DNA of 64,000 nucleotides from Modestobacter italicus (GTDB taxonomy: Bacteria; Actinomycetota; Actinomycetes; Mycobacteriales; Geodermatophilaceae): assembly GCF_019799965.1 (NCBI RefSeq), contig NZ_JABGCJ010000005.1:186001-250000 (forward strand), written 5' to 3'. Each line of letters opens with the position of its first letter. Positions within the stretch are counted from its first letter, which is position 1. Positions 41,573-49,842 of this stretch are shown here, piece after piece. The position numbers and the translations under genes were made by a program. The notes under the pieces were generated by a model that did no database searches, had not been told where the DNA came from, and saw only the letters and a program-made list of their open reading frames with translations.

Positions 41573-41866
41573 GTCGCCTCCTCCGTCTGCAACCGGCTGT
41601 CCCGCGGTGCCGCTCCGGGGGCACCCTCCGGTCACCCGCCCCGATGCAGCCTGCGGGCACCGTCGCCGGCCCGCGAGCCGACGGCGGGCACGGTCCCCCG
41701 CCGTGTGAAGGGTCCGTGACTCTTCGGCGCGCTGCTTGTCGCGGAACCGGATCGGCTGCCATGGTCGGGCGACGGCGTACCTCGGTGGCGGGCTGCTCCG
41801 GCGAGCGTGCGCCGCCGCCCGACCCGCCGTCCACCCACGGATCGCACCGACAGACCGGAGGACGAC

Positions 41867-42169
41867 ATGCCCCCCACGCGATCACCGCGCACCCCCATCG
41901 GCCGCACGCTGACCGAGGTGGTGGACGGCCACACCGGTCGGGTCCAGGTCAGCGGCCACCTGACCCCGGCGGGCGCCGACCTGCTCCGGGGCACCGTCGA
42001 GGGCCTGCGCCGGCAGGGCCACTCCACCGTGGTGCTCGACCTGGCCGACGTGCAGGCCGCCGACGACGTCGGTCTGCACGTCCTCTCCAGCCTGCGCAGC
42101 TCGATGGCCGACTCCGGCGACCAGCTGCTGGTCCGCAACGCCCCGGCGGGGTCCGCGACCGGCGCCTGA
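41867..42169 (+). CDS. STAS-domain protein (anti-sigma factor antagonist-like)
   Basis: A 100-residue single STAS domain: GRVQVSGHLTPAGADLLRGT, then VVLDLADVQAADDVGLHVL. The usual DSSGL phosphorylation loop reads DDVGL, so both serines are missing and an aspartate takes their place. The protein may therefore be outside normal kinase control or mimic the phosphorylated state. No cognate RsbW-type kinase is encoded nearby. ATG 41867 has a GGAGGACGAC site. Confidence 0.75.
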   Translation: MPPTRSPRTPIGRTLTEVVDGHTGRVQVSGHLTPAGADLLRGTVEGLRRQGHSTVVLDLADVQAADDVGLHVLSSLRSSMADSGDQLLVRNAPAGSATGA

Positions 42170-42178
42170 GCCGGCACC

Positions 42179-42217
42179 GACGACGGCCGGACCCCCACGC
42201 GGGGTCCGGCCGTCGTC
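42179..42217. terminator. Perfect 17-bp-stem bidirectional terminator
   Basis: A 17-bp perfect inverted repeat (arms 42179-42195 and 42201-42217, loop CACGC) separates the convergent STAS and DUF2254 genes, whose stops are at 42169 and 42232. Confidence 0.85.
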
Positions 42218-42231
42218 GTGTCCCCCGCCGG

Positions 42232-43596
42232 TCAGGGAGGCGGTGGCCAGCTCCCGGCGAGGGCGAGGTCCACCAGGTGCCGCCACCCGCGGGTCTCGTC
42301 CTCGCCGACGTCGGTGGTCTCCCCCGCGATCGCCGCCACCTTCGCCACGTAGTGCCGCAGCGGCTCGTCCACCCCGCGGCCGCGGGCCCGCCAGGCGACC
42401 TCGCGCAGCAGCCCGGCGATCCGGCGCAGCACGGCCGGCTGCCCCTCGGCGAACTGCAGCGGCTCCTCCAGCACCAGCTGCAGCAGTGCGGGCAGCCCCC
42501 AGGCGGGGACGACCACCCGCACCGACCCCTCGTCGTCCCGTACCAGCCGGAGGTCGGAGGGCCGGGTCGCCAGCACACCGAGCAGGGCCGAGGCGTGCGA
42601 GAGCGCGTGCACCGCGGTCGTCGGGTCGTTGATCCCGGGCGAGAGCGCCCGGACGGCGATGTCGATGACCTTGCGCAACGCGTAGGCGACGTCCCGGTCG
42701 GGCGAGCGCTCGAAGTGCAGCTGCAGCACCTCCTCGAGCACCTCCTCCAGCCGCACGGTGTCGACGGGAGCGCCGGGCACGTCGGGCCAGGCGTGCGCCA
42801 CCGGCGTGCCCTCGACCACGGAGTCCCCGATCCGCACCGCCAGCCGCAGCTGCGCCCCGGCGTCCCGGACGGCACGGACGGCGGCTGCCTCGGCGATGCC
42901 GACCACGAAGCCGCTGGAGCGGGCCACCAGCACGACCGGCGGACCGGGTGGCGGACCCGGGTCGTGGTCCGGTCCGTCGTCCCGCTGGTCGTCCTCGGGG
43001 GCGCCCAGCTCCCGGTGGATCGTCCGGGTGCCCTCGGAGTGGACGTCGCGCAGCATCGTCTCCACCCGCAGCACCCGGGAGAGGTGTTCCAGGAACACCA
43101 CCAGGGCCAGCACGCTGCCCAGGGTCAGCACGTAGGCGACGGTGATCGACAACCGGGGCACGAACGCGGTCTCGTCCTCGGTGGCGCTCTCGGTGCGCAC
43201 CGTGCGCAGCACGGTGAGGGCGTAGACGAAGGTCAGCATCAGCTGCGCCAGCGTCAGCTGGACCACCCGGTCGGTGGCGAAGGTCTGCAACAGCCGCGGG
43301 CTGTACTGGCTGCTGCTCAGCTGCAGGGCGATGACGGTCAGGGAGAAGGTCAGGCCGGTGACCGAGATGAGCGAGCCCGCGATAGCCGCCAGCAGGTCCC
43401 GGGCGGCCGAGGCGCCGCCGCCGAAGGCGAAGGTGAGCGGATGACCGTTGGGCTCGTCGAGCCAGCCGTCGATCGCCGGGACCAGGACGCCCAGGCCGAT
43501 GGCCAGCAGCACCCCCAGCACCGGGATCGGCCACAGCGAACTGCCGATCTTGCCGAGCACGGTGCTCAGCGGTCCGCCACGCCGGTCGTCGGTCAC
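42232..43596 (-). CDS. DUF2254 membrane protein
   Basis: A 454-residue protein with four predicted membrane helices in the first 170 residues (SSLWPIPVLGVLLAIGLGVL, SVTGLTFSLTVIALQL, LMLTFVYALTVLRTV, VAYVLTLGSVLALVVFL) and a large soluble C-terminal part. The segment FSLTVIALQLSSSQYSPRLL is characteristic of DUF2254. A proline- and aspartate-rich linker lies near residue 205. The function is unknown. GTG 43596 follows GGGGGAG by ten bases. The frame open to 43767 is not supported by family features. Confidence 0.85.
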   Translation of the reverse strand: MTDDRRGGPLSTVLGKIGSSLWPIPVLGVLLAIGLGVLVPAIDGWLDEPNGHPLTFAFGGGASAARDLLAAIAGSLISVTGLTFSLTVIALQLSSSQYSPRLLQTFATDRVVQLTLAQLMLTFVYALTVLRTVRTESATEDETAFVPRLSITVAYVLTLGSVLALVVFLEHLSRVLRVETMLRDVHSEGTRTIHRELGAPEDDQRDDGPDHDPGPPPGPPVVLVARSSGFVVGIAEAAAVRAVRDAGAQLRLAVRIGDSVVEGTPVAHAWPDVPGAPVDTVRLEEVLEEVLQLHFERSPDRDVAYALRKVIDIAVRALSPGINDPTTAVHALSHASALLGVLATRPSDLRLVRDDEGSVRVVVPAWGLPALLQLVLEEPLQFAEGQPAVLRRIAGLLREVAWRARGRGVDEPLRHYVAKVAAIAGETTDVGEDETRGWRHLVDLALAGSWPPPP

Positions 43597-43634
43597 ACCT
43601 GAGTCTCCCCCGGCGCCGGCCGACCGGCCGGACG

Positions 43635-43985
43635 TCACCCGCCGGGCTGGTCCTCCACCTGCATGACCCGCCACAGGCCGGTCCGGTGCAGCAGGTCCTC
43701 GGTGCGCCGGTTCACCCCGCGCAGGACGACGGCGCCGCCGCGCGCCCGGCAGGTCCGGTGCGCCCACAGGAAGCTGGCCACCGCGGTGCTGGACAGCTGG
43801 CGCACGCCGGTCAGGTCCACCACCAGCCGGCGGGCCCCGGACAGCAGTGCGTCGTGCAGCAGCCAGCGCAGGTCGGCCAGCCCGTCGGCCAGCAGGTCGT
43901 CGCTGAGCACGAGCACCACCTGCCCCTCACGGCCGGGACGCGCCGGGACGACCGGCACCGGGTGGTGGGTGGCGGCAACGGTCAT
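43635..43985 (-). CDS. STAS-domain protein, second copy
   Basis: A 116-residue STAS protein with VVLVLSDDLLADG, LVVDLTGVRQLSSTAVASFLWA and a C-terminal VNRRTEDLLHRTGLWRVMQV. Unlike the STAS protein at 41867, it keeps serines in the phosphorylation loop (LSSTA). It is likely part of a partner-switching stress pathway, though no kinase or sigma factor is in the window. ATG 43985 has a GAGGGGAG site. It lies 38 bp before DUF2254 on the same strand and is divergent from the second two-component operon. Confidence 0.75.
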   Translation of the reverse strand: MTVAATHHPVPVVPARPGREGQVVLVLSDDLLADGLADLRWLLHDALLSGARRLVVDLTGVRQLSSTAVASFLWAHRTCRARGGAVVLRGVNRRTEDLLHRTGLWRVMQVEDQPGG

Positions 43986-44047
43986 CGGTGACGCTCCCCT
44001 CGCTCGTGAGTGGTCCTGCGGTCTGACCCGAGGGTCACCGCCGCACC

Positions 44048-44084
44048 TTGCGATCCGGCGCACCGTTGCTTTGCGATCGTGTGA
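44048..44084 (+). promoter_or_regulatory. TTGCGATC repeats upstream of two-component module 2
   Basis: TTGCGATC occurs at 44048-44055 and 44071-44078. The second copy is part of a 16-mer, CTTTGCGATCGTGTGA (44069-44084), that recurs exactly on the opposite strand at 41001-41016, upstream of the small zinc-ribbon genes. The site lies 40 nt before the CAGCAT -10-like element of the regulator gene. A shared regulator-binding site is likely. Confidence 0.5.
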
Positions 44085-44137
44085 CGGCTGTGCTGCCGAC
44101 GCGGGGAGCCGCCGCCGCCGGTGGCAGCATGTCCCGC

Positions 44138-44860
44138 GTGTCGCCGCGCCTGCTCCTCGTCGAGGACGACGACCACATCCGGATGCCGCTGCGCTGGGCC
44201 CTGGAGGACGAGGGCTACCAGGTGGCCGAGGCGGCCAGCGGCGAGGACGCCTGCCGGCAGGTCGACGAGGCTCCGCCGGACCTGATGCTGGTCGACCTGA
44301 TGCTCGGCGCGATGGACGGGTTCCAGGTGATCCGCCAGGTCCGCCGCCAGCACGACCTGCCGATCGTGGTGGTCAGTGCCCGGGCGGACACCCACGACAT
44401 CGTGGCCGCGCTGGAGGCCGGTGCCGACGACTACGTGACCAAGCCCTTCCAGGTCAAGGAGATCACCGCGCGACTGCGGGCGTTGCGCCGCCGGGCCCGC
44501 GGTTCCGGTACCCCGGCGGACGGCGGCACGGGCGAGCGTGGCAGCGAGCTGGTGCTCGACCCGGACCCGGTCGCTCCTCTGGTGCTGCGCCCCGAGCGCG
44601 GGACGGTGCACCGCGGCGAGGAGCAGTTGCCGCTCACGCTCACCGAGTTCCGGCTGCTGTGCGAGCTGGCGGCCTCGGCGGGCCGGGTGATGAGCCGGCA
44701 GGCGCTGCTGGAACGGGTGTGGGAGCACGGCTTCTTCGGTGACGAGCGACTGGTCGACGTGCACGTGCGCCGGCTGCGCACCAAGGTCGAACGCGACCCC
44801 AGCGCACCCAGCCTGGTGGTCACCGTCCGCGGTCTGGGGTACCGGCTGGATCCTCAGTGA
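44138..44860 (+). CDS. OmpR/PhoB-family response regulator (module 2)
   Basis: A 240-residue regulator paralogous to the one at 36041. Phospho-acceptor Asp53 is in MLVDLMLG, the switch lysine is in VTKPF, and the winged helix ends in ERLVDVHVRRLRTKVERDPS. An insertion of about 15 residues in the inter-domain linker distinguishes it from module 1. GTG 44138 is preferred to ATG 44129, since CAGCAT lies exactly 7 nt upstream and there is no Shine-Dalgarno. The stop overlaps the kinase GTG (GTGA). Confidence 0.9.
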   Translation: MSPRLLLVEDDDHIRMPLRWALEDEGYQVAEAASGEDACRQVDEAPPDLMLVDLMLGAMDGFQVIRQVRRQHDLPIVVVSARADTHDIVAALEAGADDYVTKPFQVKEITARLRALRRRARGSGTPADGGTGERGSELVLDPDPVAPLVLRPERGTVHRGEEQLPLTLTEFRLLCELAASAGRVMSRQALLERVWEHGFFGDERLVDVHVRRLRTKVERDPSAPSLVVTVRGLGYRLDPQ

Positions 44861-46233
44861 GGCTCGCGCTCGGGCCCCGGGGGCTGCGGGCGCGGATCGT
44901 GCTCGCCTTCGCCGTCGGGGCGCTGCTGGTCTCCGCCGTGCTGGTGACCACCACCTTCCTGCTCGCCCGCAGCTACCTGCTGGACCAGCGCGAGACCGCG
45001 CTGACCCGGCAGGCGTTCGCCGACGCCAACGTGCTGGCCAGTCGGCTGTCCACCGCCGGCGCCGAGGTGGGTGACGAGCTGGTCGACCTGGTGCCCTCCG
45101 GCGGCGCCGACGTCGTGGTCAACAGCGACGGCGCCTGGTACTCCTCCCGGCTGGACGTCGGTGCGCGGGACGTGCCCGAGTCGCTGCAGGAGCTGGTCGC
45201 CGACGGATCGGCCGGCACCGCCCGGATCCGCACCGCGGCCGGGCCGCACCTCGTGGTCGGCGTCCCGATCGCCGCCGCCGGCGTGCAGTTCTACGAGGTC
45301 GCCCCACTGGTGGAGCTGCAGGCGGCGCTGCGCACGCTCACCGCCGTGCTGGGCGCCGGGGCGCTGGTGGCCACCGCCGCCGGGGCGCTGTTCGGTGGTT
45401 GGGCCAGCCGGCGGGTCGTGCAGCCGCTGGAGCAGGTGGCCGGTGCCGCGACCCGGATCGCCGGCGGCGAATTGGACATCCGGCTGCCCCCCACCGAGGA
45501 CCCCGACCTGCTGGCCATCGTGGCGAGCTTCAACAGCATGGTCGACGCGCTGGCCTCCCGGATCGACCGGGACGCCCGGTTCGTCGGCGACGTCAGCCAC
45601 GAGCTGCGCAGCCCGCTCACCAGCCTGGTCACCAGCGTCGAGGTGCTCGGTGCCCGGCGGGAGGAGCTGTCGGACCGCGGCCAGCAGGCGCTGACCCTGA
45701 TCGAGGGCGAGCTGGGCCGCTTCCGCCGGATGCTCGACGACCTGCTGGAGCTCGCCCGGGTGGACGGCGCCCCGACGCAGGTGTCCGCGGAGCCGGTGTC
45801 CCTGGCAGTGCTGGTGCGGGAGGTGGTCTCCCGCCGCGGGCTGCCTGCCGACGTGCTGCACACCGGCTCGGACGAGGAGACGACGGTGCGGGGTGACAAG
45901 ACGCGGCTGGAGCGCGCGGTGACGAACCTGCTGGACAACGCCGACCGCCACGCCGGCGGCCCGGCCGGCATCCGGGTGGAGCGACGCGACGGCTCGGTGG
46001 TCCTGCTGGTGGACGACGCCGGGCCGGGGGTGCCGCAGGCCGAGCGGGAGCGGGTGTTCGAGCGGTTCGTCCGCGGACCGCGGGCGGCCCGCCGGTCGCT
46101 GCCGGGCGCGGGGCTCGGGCTGGCCATCGTCGAGGAGACCGCCACCGGGCACGGTGGTGCGGCCTGGGTGGCCGACAGCCCCGCCGGCGGCGCGCGCTTC
46201 ACCTTGTCGCTGCCGGCGGCGGTGGACGCGTGA
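44857..46233 (+). CDS. Sensor histidine kinase (module 2)
   Basis: A 458-residue kinase with a membrane helix at about 15-38, an extracytoplasmic sensor, a second helix (LTAVLGAGALVATAAGALFGGW), HAMP, HisKA with His248 in DVSHELRSPLTS and an ATPase domain (NLLDNADRHA, DDAGPGVP, GAGLGLAIV). It parallels the module 1 kinase, but the sensor sequences differ, suggesting different inputs. GTG 44857 and the lipoprotein start at 46230 both overlap neighbouring stops, so the three genes form one coupled unit. Confidence 0.92.
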   Translation: MRLALGPRGLRARIVLAFAVGALLVSAVLVTTTFLLARSYLLDQRETALTRQAFADANVLASRLSTAGAEVGDELVDLVPSGGADVVVNSDGAWYSSRLDVGARDVPESLQELVADGSAGTARIRTAAGPHLVVGVPIAAAGVQFYEVAPLVELQAALRTLTAVLGAGALVATAAGALFGGWASRRVVQPLEQVAGAATRIAGGELDIRLPPTEDPDLLAIVASFNSMVDALASRIDRDARFVGDVSHELRSPLTSLVTSVEVLGARREELSDRGQQALTLIEGELGRFRRMLDDLLELARVDGAPTQVSAEPVSLAVLVREVVSRRGLPADVLHTGSDEETTVRGDKTRLERAVTNLLDNADRHAGGPAGIRVERRDGSVVLLVDDAGPGVPQAERERVFERFVRGPRAARRSLPGAGLGLAIVEETATGHGGAAWVADSPAGGARFTLSLPAAVDA

Positions 46234-46910
46234 CCGGCACTGGACGCCGGGCCGGCACCCGAGGCCGGGGCGGTGCGGCCACGGTCCTGACGCTGGCGCT
46301 GGCGCTGGCGGGGTGCGGCGTGCCCACGGGCGGGTCGCCGGCCACCATCGCCGCCTCCGATGTGCCCTACGACCTGGCCTCGCCGAGCGCGCCGACCTCG
46401 GGGCCGCCGGCGACCCCTGCGGGGGTCGAGCAGCCGGAGGTCTACCTGGTCACCGAGGACGGAGCACTGGTTCCGCGCGGACGGACGGTGCCCGCCGGGC
46501 AGCTCCGGGACCGGCTGACCGACCTGCTGGAGGACCTCTCCGGTGGCCCGACGCCGACCGAGCTCACCGAGCGGCTGTCCACCGCGCTGCGCCCGGACAC
46601 CACGCTCTCGGTGACCGCCCTCAGCGACTCCACGGCCACGATCGACATCGGTGGCAACGCGGAGGCCCCGTCCGGCCGGGAGAGCCGGCGGACGGTGGGC
46701 CAGATCGTGCTCACCGCCACCAGCCTGCCCGGCATCGAGTCGGTGCAGCTGACCCGCGCCGGGGAGCCGGTCGACGCGCCGCTCGCCTCCGGTGAGCTGA
46801 CGTCCCGGCCGGTGACCGCGCAGGACTACCTGCCGCTGCTCACCCCGGAGGCCACGTCGGCCACCCCGGAGGCCGTCCCCCTGGACGCGGAGCCCACCCC
46901 CACCTCCTGA
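46230..46910 (+). CDS. GerMN-domain lipoprotein (module 2)
   Basis: A 226-residue lipoprotein with lipobox ALAGC (Cys29), a Pro/Ser/Thr-rich spacer, a GerMN domain (EVYLVTEDGALVPRGRTV through QIVLTATSLPGIESVQL) and a Thr/Pro-rich tail. It is the counterpart of the module 1 lipoprotein and probably sits beside the kinase sensor outside the cell. GTG 46230 overlaps the kinase stop. The C-terminal tail has no counterpart in module 1. Confidence 0.86.
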   Translation: MTGTGRRAGTRGRGGAATVLTLALALAGCGVPTGGSPATIAASDVPYDLASPSAPTSGPPATPAGVEQPEVYLVTEDGALVPRGRTVPAGQLRDRLTDLLEDLSGGPTPTELTERLSTALRPDTTLSVTALSDSTATIDIGGNAEAPSGRESRRTVGQIVLTATSLPGIESVQLTRAGEPVDAPLASGELTSRPVTAQDYLPLLTPEATSATPEAVPLDAEPTPTS

Positions 46911-47097
46911 CCGGTCGCGCCGCGCGGGTGCGCCCGACCCGGCAGCTCGGCGGATGACGAGACCGTGACGATCCGCGCCACGCGACCCGTCCGCGCCCCC
47001 GCGCTGCCAGCATGGTCCGTGGTCGCCGGGCGCCGTCGACGCCGCCTGGCGACCACCCGACGGGGTTCCGCCCCGCGCGGCCGGGTAGCCCACCGGC

Positions 47098-47250
47098 ATG
47101 CGTGAGATCGACCCCAAGGACCCCGACACCCTCTACGCCGAGGGGCCGGTCGCTGCCGAGCCTCCGGACGACGACCTGCCCGAGACGTCGCCGATGCGGG
47201 ACTCCGGTGGGACCGGCCCGGGGCCGGACGACCTGGACCGACTGCTCTGA
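47098..47250 (+). CDS. Small acidic hypothetical protein (50 aa)
   Basis: A 50-residue acidic protein beginning MREIDPKDPDTLYAEGPVAA and ending DDLDRLL. About a quarter of residues are Asp or Glu and there is no hydrophobic segment. ATG 47098 has no Shine-Dalgarno, but TAGCCC lies 6 nt upstream, which fits the leaderless pattern used elsewhere in the window. Codon third positions are strongly G/C, as in real genes here. I do not recognise a family. Confidence 0.5.
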   Translation: MREIDPKDPDTLYAEGPVAAEPPDDDLPETSPMRDSGGTGPGPDDLDRLL

Positions 47251-47378
47251 CGGCAGGAGCAGCCGAACGGGGGGCGACCGCGCCGCCGGGTTGCCCGCGC
47301 TCCGGGTGGGCCCGGCCCGGCCGGTGACCGGCCCCGTGCGCACCGAGCAGGACGGACCACACCCCTGGGAGGCCCCCG

Positions 47379-47627
47379 ATGAGCTCTGCACCCGACCGAT
47401 CGGCAGCCCACCGCTCGGCGCCCGACCGCACCGAGCGCGACCGCTCCGACGGCGACCGCGCCGAGGGCGACCGCTCCGAGCTCGACCGCTCTGTGCGCGC
47501 CGGCCTGCGGCGGAGCATCGCCGACGGGCGCTGGCCGCTGTTCGCCCTGGAGCTGGTCGTGCTGGCGGTGGTCTTCGGCTGGCTGTTCCTCACCGTCGCC
47601 GCCACCGGGGGCAACCTGCCCTGGTGA
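47379..47627 (+). CDS. Small single-pass membrane protein with DR-rich N-terminus
   Basis: An 82-residue protein. The first 40 residues are charged and built from irregular Asp-Arg-Ser repeats (SAPDRTERDRSDGDRAEGDR); one membrane helix follows (WPLFALELVVLAVVFGWLFLTVAA). A GGGAGG site precedes ATG 47379. The repeats suggest internal duplication. The function is unknown. It ends before a hairpin shared with the convergent small gene at 47699. Confidence 0.65.
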   Translation: MSSAPDRSAAHRSAPDRTERDRSDGDRAEGDRSELDRSVRAGLRRSIADGRWPLFALELVVLAVVFGWLFLTVAATGGNLPW

Positions 47628-47646
47628 GGTGAGCCCCGCCGCGGGG

Positions 47647-47670
47647 CCGGCCGGAGTGACTCCCGGCCGG
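47647..47670. terminator. Hairpin between convergent small membrane-protein genes
   Basis: CCGGCCGGAGT and ACTCCCGGCCGG pair around a single G with one bulged C. It lies between the stops at 47627 and 47699 and can end both transcripts. Confidence 0.65.
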
Positions 47671-47698
47671 CTCGTTCGGTCGACGGGCCGCCGCCGCG

Positions 47699-47845
47699 TC
47701 AGCCCGGCTGGCCGACCAGGATCATGAAGCCGAACGCCACCACGATCATCAGCACGAACACCGACACGATCAGCACCCGGGCGCGGTTCTTGGGCAGCCG
47801 CCCCGAGTCGCTGGGACGATCGGGCCCGTCCGGTGCCTGCGTCAT
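47699..47845 (-). CDS. Small single-pass membrane protein (48 aa)
   Basis: A 48-residue protein: a hydrophilic stretch (MTQAPDGPDRPSDSGRLPKN) followed by one membrane helix, VLIVSVFVLMIVVAFGFMIL. ATG 47845 is preceded by a strong GGAGGAAAG site, which supports translation despite the small size. The longer open frame upstream lacks a start with such a site. It lies downstream of the TetR gene on the same strand with a 176-bp gap. Function unknown. Confidence 0.65.
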   Translation of the reverse strand: MTQAPDGPDRPSDSGRLPKNRARVLIVSVFVLMIVVAFGFMILVGQPG

Positions 47846-48021
47846 CTTTCCTCCTGGTGGGTCGGGGACCACGCCGGTCAGCGGTGGTGTGCGGCCGCCG
47901 GTCCACGCGTCGGTGGACGGTCGTCCCCCCGCAGTGCCCAACGTCGGGGTGACCCACTCCTCGCCCTCCCGGTGCCGGGCAACGGCGGTGCCCCGCGATC
48001 GGCGGTCGCCGGTGGACGCGG

Positions 48022-48636
48022 TCAGCCGGGCGGTCCGGCACGCAGGCCGCTGAAGGTGGTGGTGACCAGGGCGTCGGCCAGCGCGTCCGGGGTCAGCCCG
48101 CCGTCCGGGCCGCGGCCGGGGCGGTACCACTCGGTCAGCGAGTTGACCGCGCCGAACAGCAGCCGGCTGGTGACCGCGGGATCGACGTCCGGGCGGACGT
48201 CGCCCTCGGCCGCAGCCGCGCGCACCAGCTCGGTGACGAACCGGTCGAAGGCCCGCCGGCGCAGCAGCGCCTCGCGTTCCACCGGGGAGTTGCCGCGCAC
48301 CCGCAGCAGCAGCGTGACGAACGGCAGCTCTGCGCTGAGCACCCGGACCGAGCCGCGCACGACGTGCTCCAGCCGATCGATCGCCCGGCCGGTCGCCGCC
48401 CCGGGCTCGGTGGTGACCGCGAAGAGCGCGTCCAGCGCCCGGTCCAGCGCGAGCCGGAGCAGCTCCCCCTTGCCCGACACGTGGTGGTAGATCGCCGACT
48501 TGGTGACCCCGAGCCGGGCGGCCAGCTCGTCCATGCTGGTCGCCTCGTAGCCCCGCTCGATGAACACCGCCACGGCGACGTCGAGCAGCGACTCCAGCGA
48601 GTGCCCGGGCCGCCCGCGCCGGGCCGGGGCGCTCAC
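48022..48636 (-). CDS. TetR-family regulator, probable repressor of the paa operon
   Basis: A 204-residue TetR protein with an N-terminal helix-turn-helix ([23 protein letters not shown] at about 34-56) and an alpha-helical ligand domain. It is divergent from paaA, and a TetR-type palindrome lies between them, so a PaaR-like repressor responding to phenylacetyl-CoA is a good inference. GTG 48636 overlaps the stop of a 45-codon gene upstream, which supports this start over the GTG at 48663. Confidence 0.88.
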   Translation of the reverse strand: MSAPARRGRPGHSLESLLDVAVAVFIERGYEATSMDELAARLGVTKSAIYHHVSGKGELLRLALDRALDALFAVTTEPGAATGRAIDRLEHVVRGSVRVLSAELPFVTLLLRVRGNSPVEREALLRRRAFDRFVTELVRAAAAEGDVRPDVDPAVTSRLLFGAVNSLTEWYRPGRGPDGGLTPDALADALVTTTFSGLRAGPPG

Positions 48637-48770
48637 CTGCGCACCCGGCGGTCGGTGAGCCACTGCAGCTGGTGGGCTCGCGGCCCGTCCACGCCCACCC
48701 GCTCAGCCGGGTCGCCCAGCTCCGCGCGCGGTGTCGTCCGGTGCCGCCGGCTCGCTCCGTCCGTCGTCAT
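48633..48770 (-). CDS. Small basic protein upstream of and coupled to the TetR gene (45 aa)
   Basis: A 45-residue basic protein ([20 protein letters not shown] at the start, [11 protein letters not shown] at the end). ATG 48770 has a very good GAGGAGGGGG site, whereas the TetR gene has none of its own, and its TGA overlaps the TetR GTG. It could be a real small protein or a leader that couples translation to the regulator. I recognise no family. Confidence 0.5.
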   Translation of the reverse strand: MTTDGASRRHRTTPRAELGDPAERVGVDGPRAHQLQWLTDRRVRR

Positions 48771-48831
48771 CGCCCCCTCCTCGGCCGGACCGGCCGGGCG
48801 CTTGTGCCGGTCCGTGGCCTCGGTCACACTA

Positions 48832-48853
48832 TTACTGACCGCACGGTCGGTAA
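48832..48853. promoter_or_regulatory. TetR-type operator between tetR and paaA
   Basis: TTACTGACCG-CA-CGGTCGGTAA is a 22-bp palindrome with one mismatch, sitting in the 115-bp gap between the TetR-unit start (48770) and paaA (48886). Its ACCG/CGGT core is typical of PaaR-like operators. On the minus strand it overlaps a TAATAG -10-like hexamer, so binding would also repress the regulator itself. Confidence 0.75.
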
Positions 48854-48885
48854 ATGGTCGGCAGCAGCTGTCCGGAGGAGGAGCG

Positions 48886-49842
48886 ATGTCCGCGCCCGCG
48901 CTCGACCGGCCCCTCGACGAATCCGCCCTGCAGGGGCGGTTCGACGCCACCATCGCCGCCGGACACCGGATCGAACCCCGCGACTGGATGCCCGAGGGGT
49001 ACCGGAAGACCCTCGTCCGGCAGATCGCCCAGCACGCGCACTCGGAGATCATCGGCATGCAGCCCGAGGGCGACTGGCTGCTGGCCGCGCCCAGCCTGCG
49101 GCGCAAGGCGGTGCTGCTGGCCAAGGTGCAGGACGAGGCCGGCCACGGCCTCTACCTCTACTCCGCGGCCGAGACGCTCGGCGCGGACCGGGCCGACCTG
49201 ACCGACAAGCTGATCGAGCGGCGGCAGAAGTACAGCTCGATCTTCAACTACCCGACGCTGACCTACGCCGACGTCGGCGTCATCGGCTGGCTGGTCGACG
49301 GCGCGGCGATCTGCAACCAGGTGCCACTGTGCCGCAGCTCCTACGGCCCCTACGCCCGGGCGATGATCCGGGTCTGCAAGGAGGAGTCCTTCCACCAGCG
49401 GCAGGGCTACGAGCTGCTGATGACGATGATGACCGGCACCGCGGAGCAGCAGGCGATGGTGCAGGACGCCGTCGACCGCTGGTGGTGGCCCTCGCTGATG
49501 ATGTTCGGCCCGCCGGACGACGAGAGCCCCAACTCCGCGCAGTCGATGGCCTGGGGCATCAAGCGGCACAGCAACGACGAGCTGCGCCAGCGCTTCGTCG
49601 ACATGACCGTGCCGCAGGCGGAGGTGCTCGGGGTGACCCTGCCCGACCCCGAGCTGGCGCTGGACCGGGACACCGGCCGGTACCGGTTCGGGGCCATCGA
49701 CTGGTCGGAGCTGCAGCGGGTGATCAGCGGCCAGGGCCCGTGCAACGACGAGCGGATCGCCCGGCGTCGCGCCGCCCGGGACGACAACGCCTGGGTCACC
49801 GAGGCGGCCACCGCCTACGCCGAGAAGCACGCCGGTGTCTGA
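48886..49842 (+). CDS. paaA: 1,2-phenylacetyl-CoA epoxidase subunit PaaA
   Basis: A 318-residue catalytic di-iron subunit of the phenylacetyl-CoA epoxidase complex, which converts phenylacetyl-CoA to the ring-1,2-epoxide. Ferritin-like iron-binding helices are visible in [20 protein letters not shown] and [15 protein letters not shown]. The length is normal. ATG 48886 has a GGAGGAGGAG site; the frame is open upstream to 48364 without homology. It starts the paaABCDE operon, and paaB begins 8 bp before its end. Confidence 0.96.
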   Translation: MSAPALDRPLDESALQGRFDATIAAGHRIEPRDWMPEGYRKTLVRQIAQHAHSEIIGMQPEGDWLLAAPSLRRKAVLLAKVQDEAGHGLYLYSAAETLGADRADLTDKLIERRQKYSSIFNYPTLTYADVGVIGWLVDGAAICNQVPLCRSSYGPYARAMIRVCKEESFHQRQGYELLMTMMTGTAEQQAMVQDAVDRWWWPSLMMFGPPDDESPNSAQSMAWGIKRHSNDELRQRFVDMTVPQAEVLGVTLPDPELALDRDTGRYRFGAIDWSELQRVISGQGPCNDERIARRRAARDDNAWVTEAATAYAEKHAGV

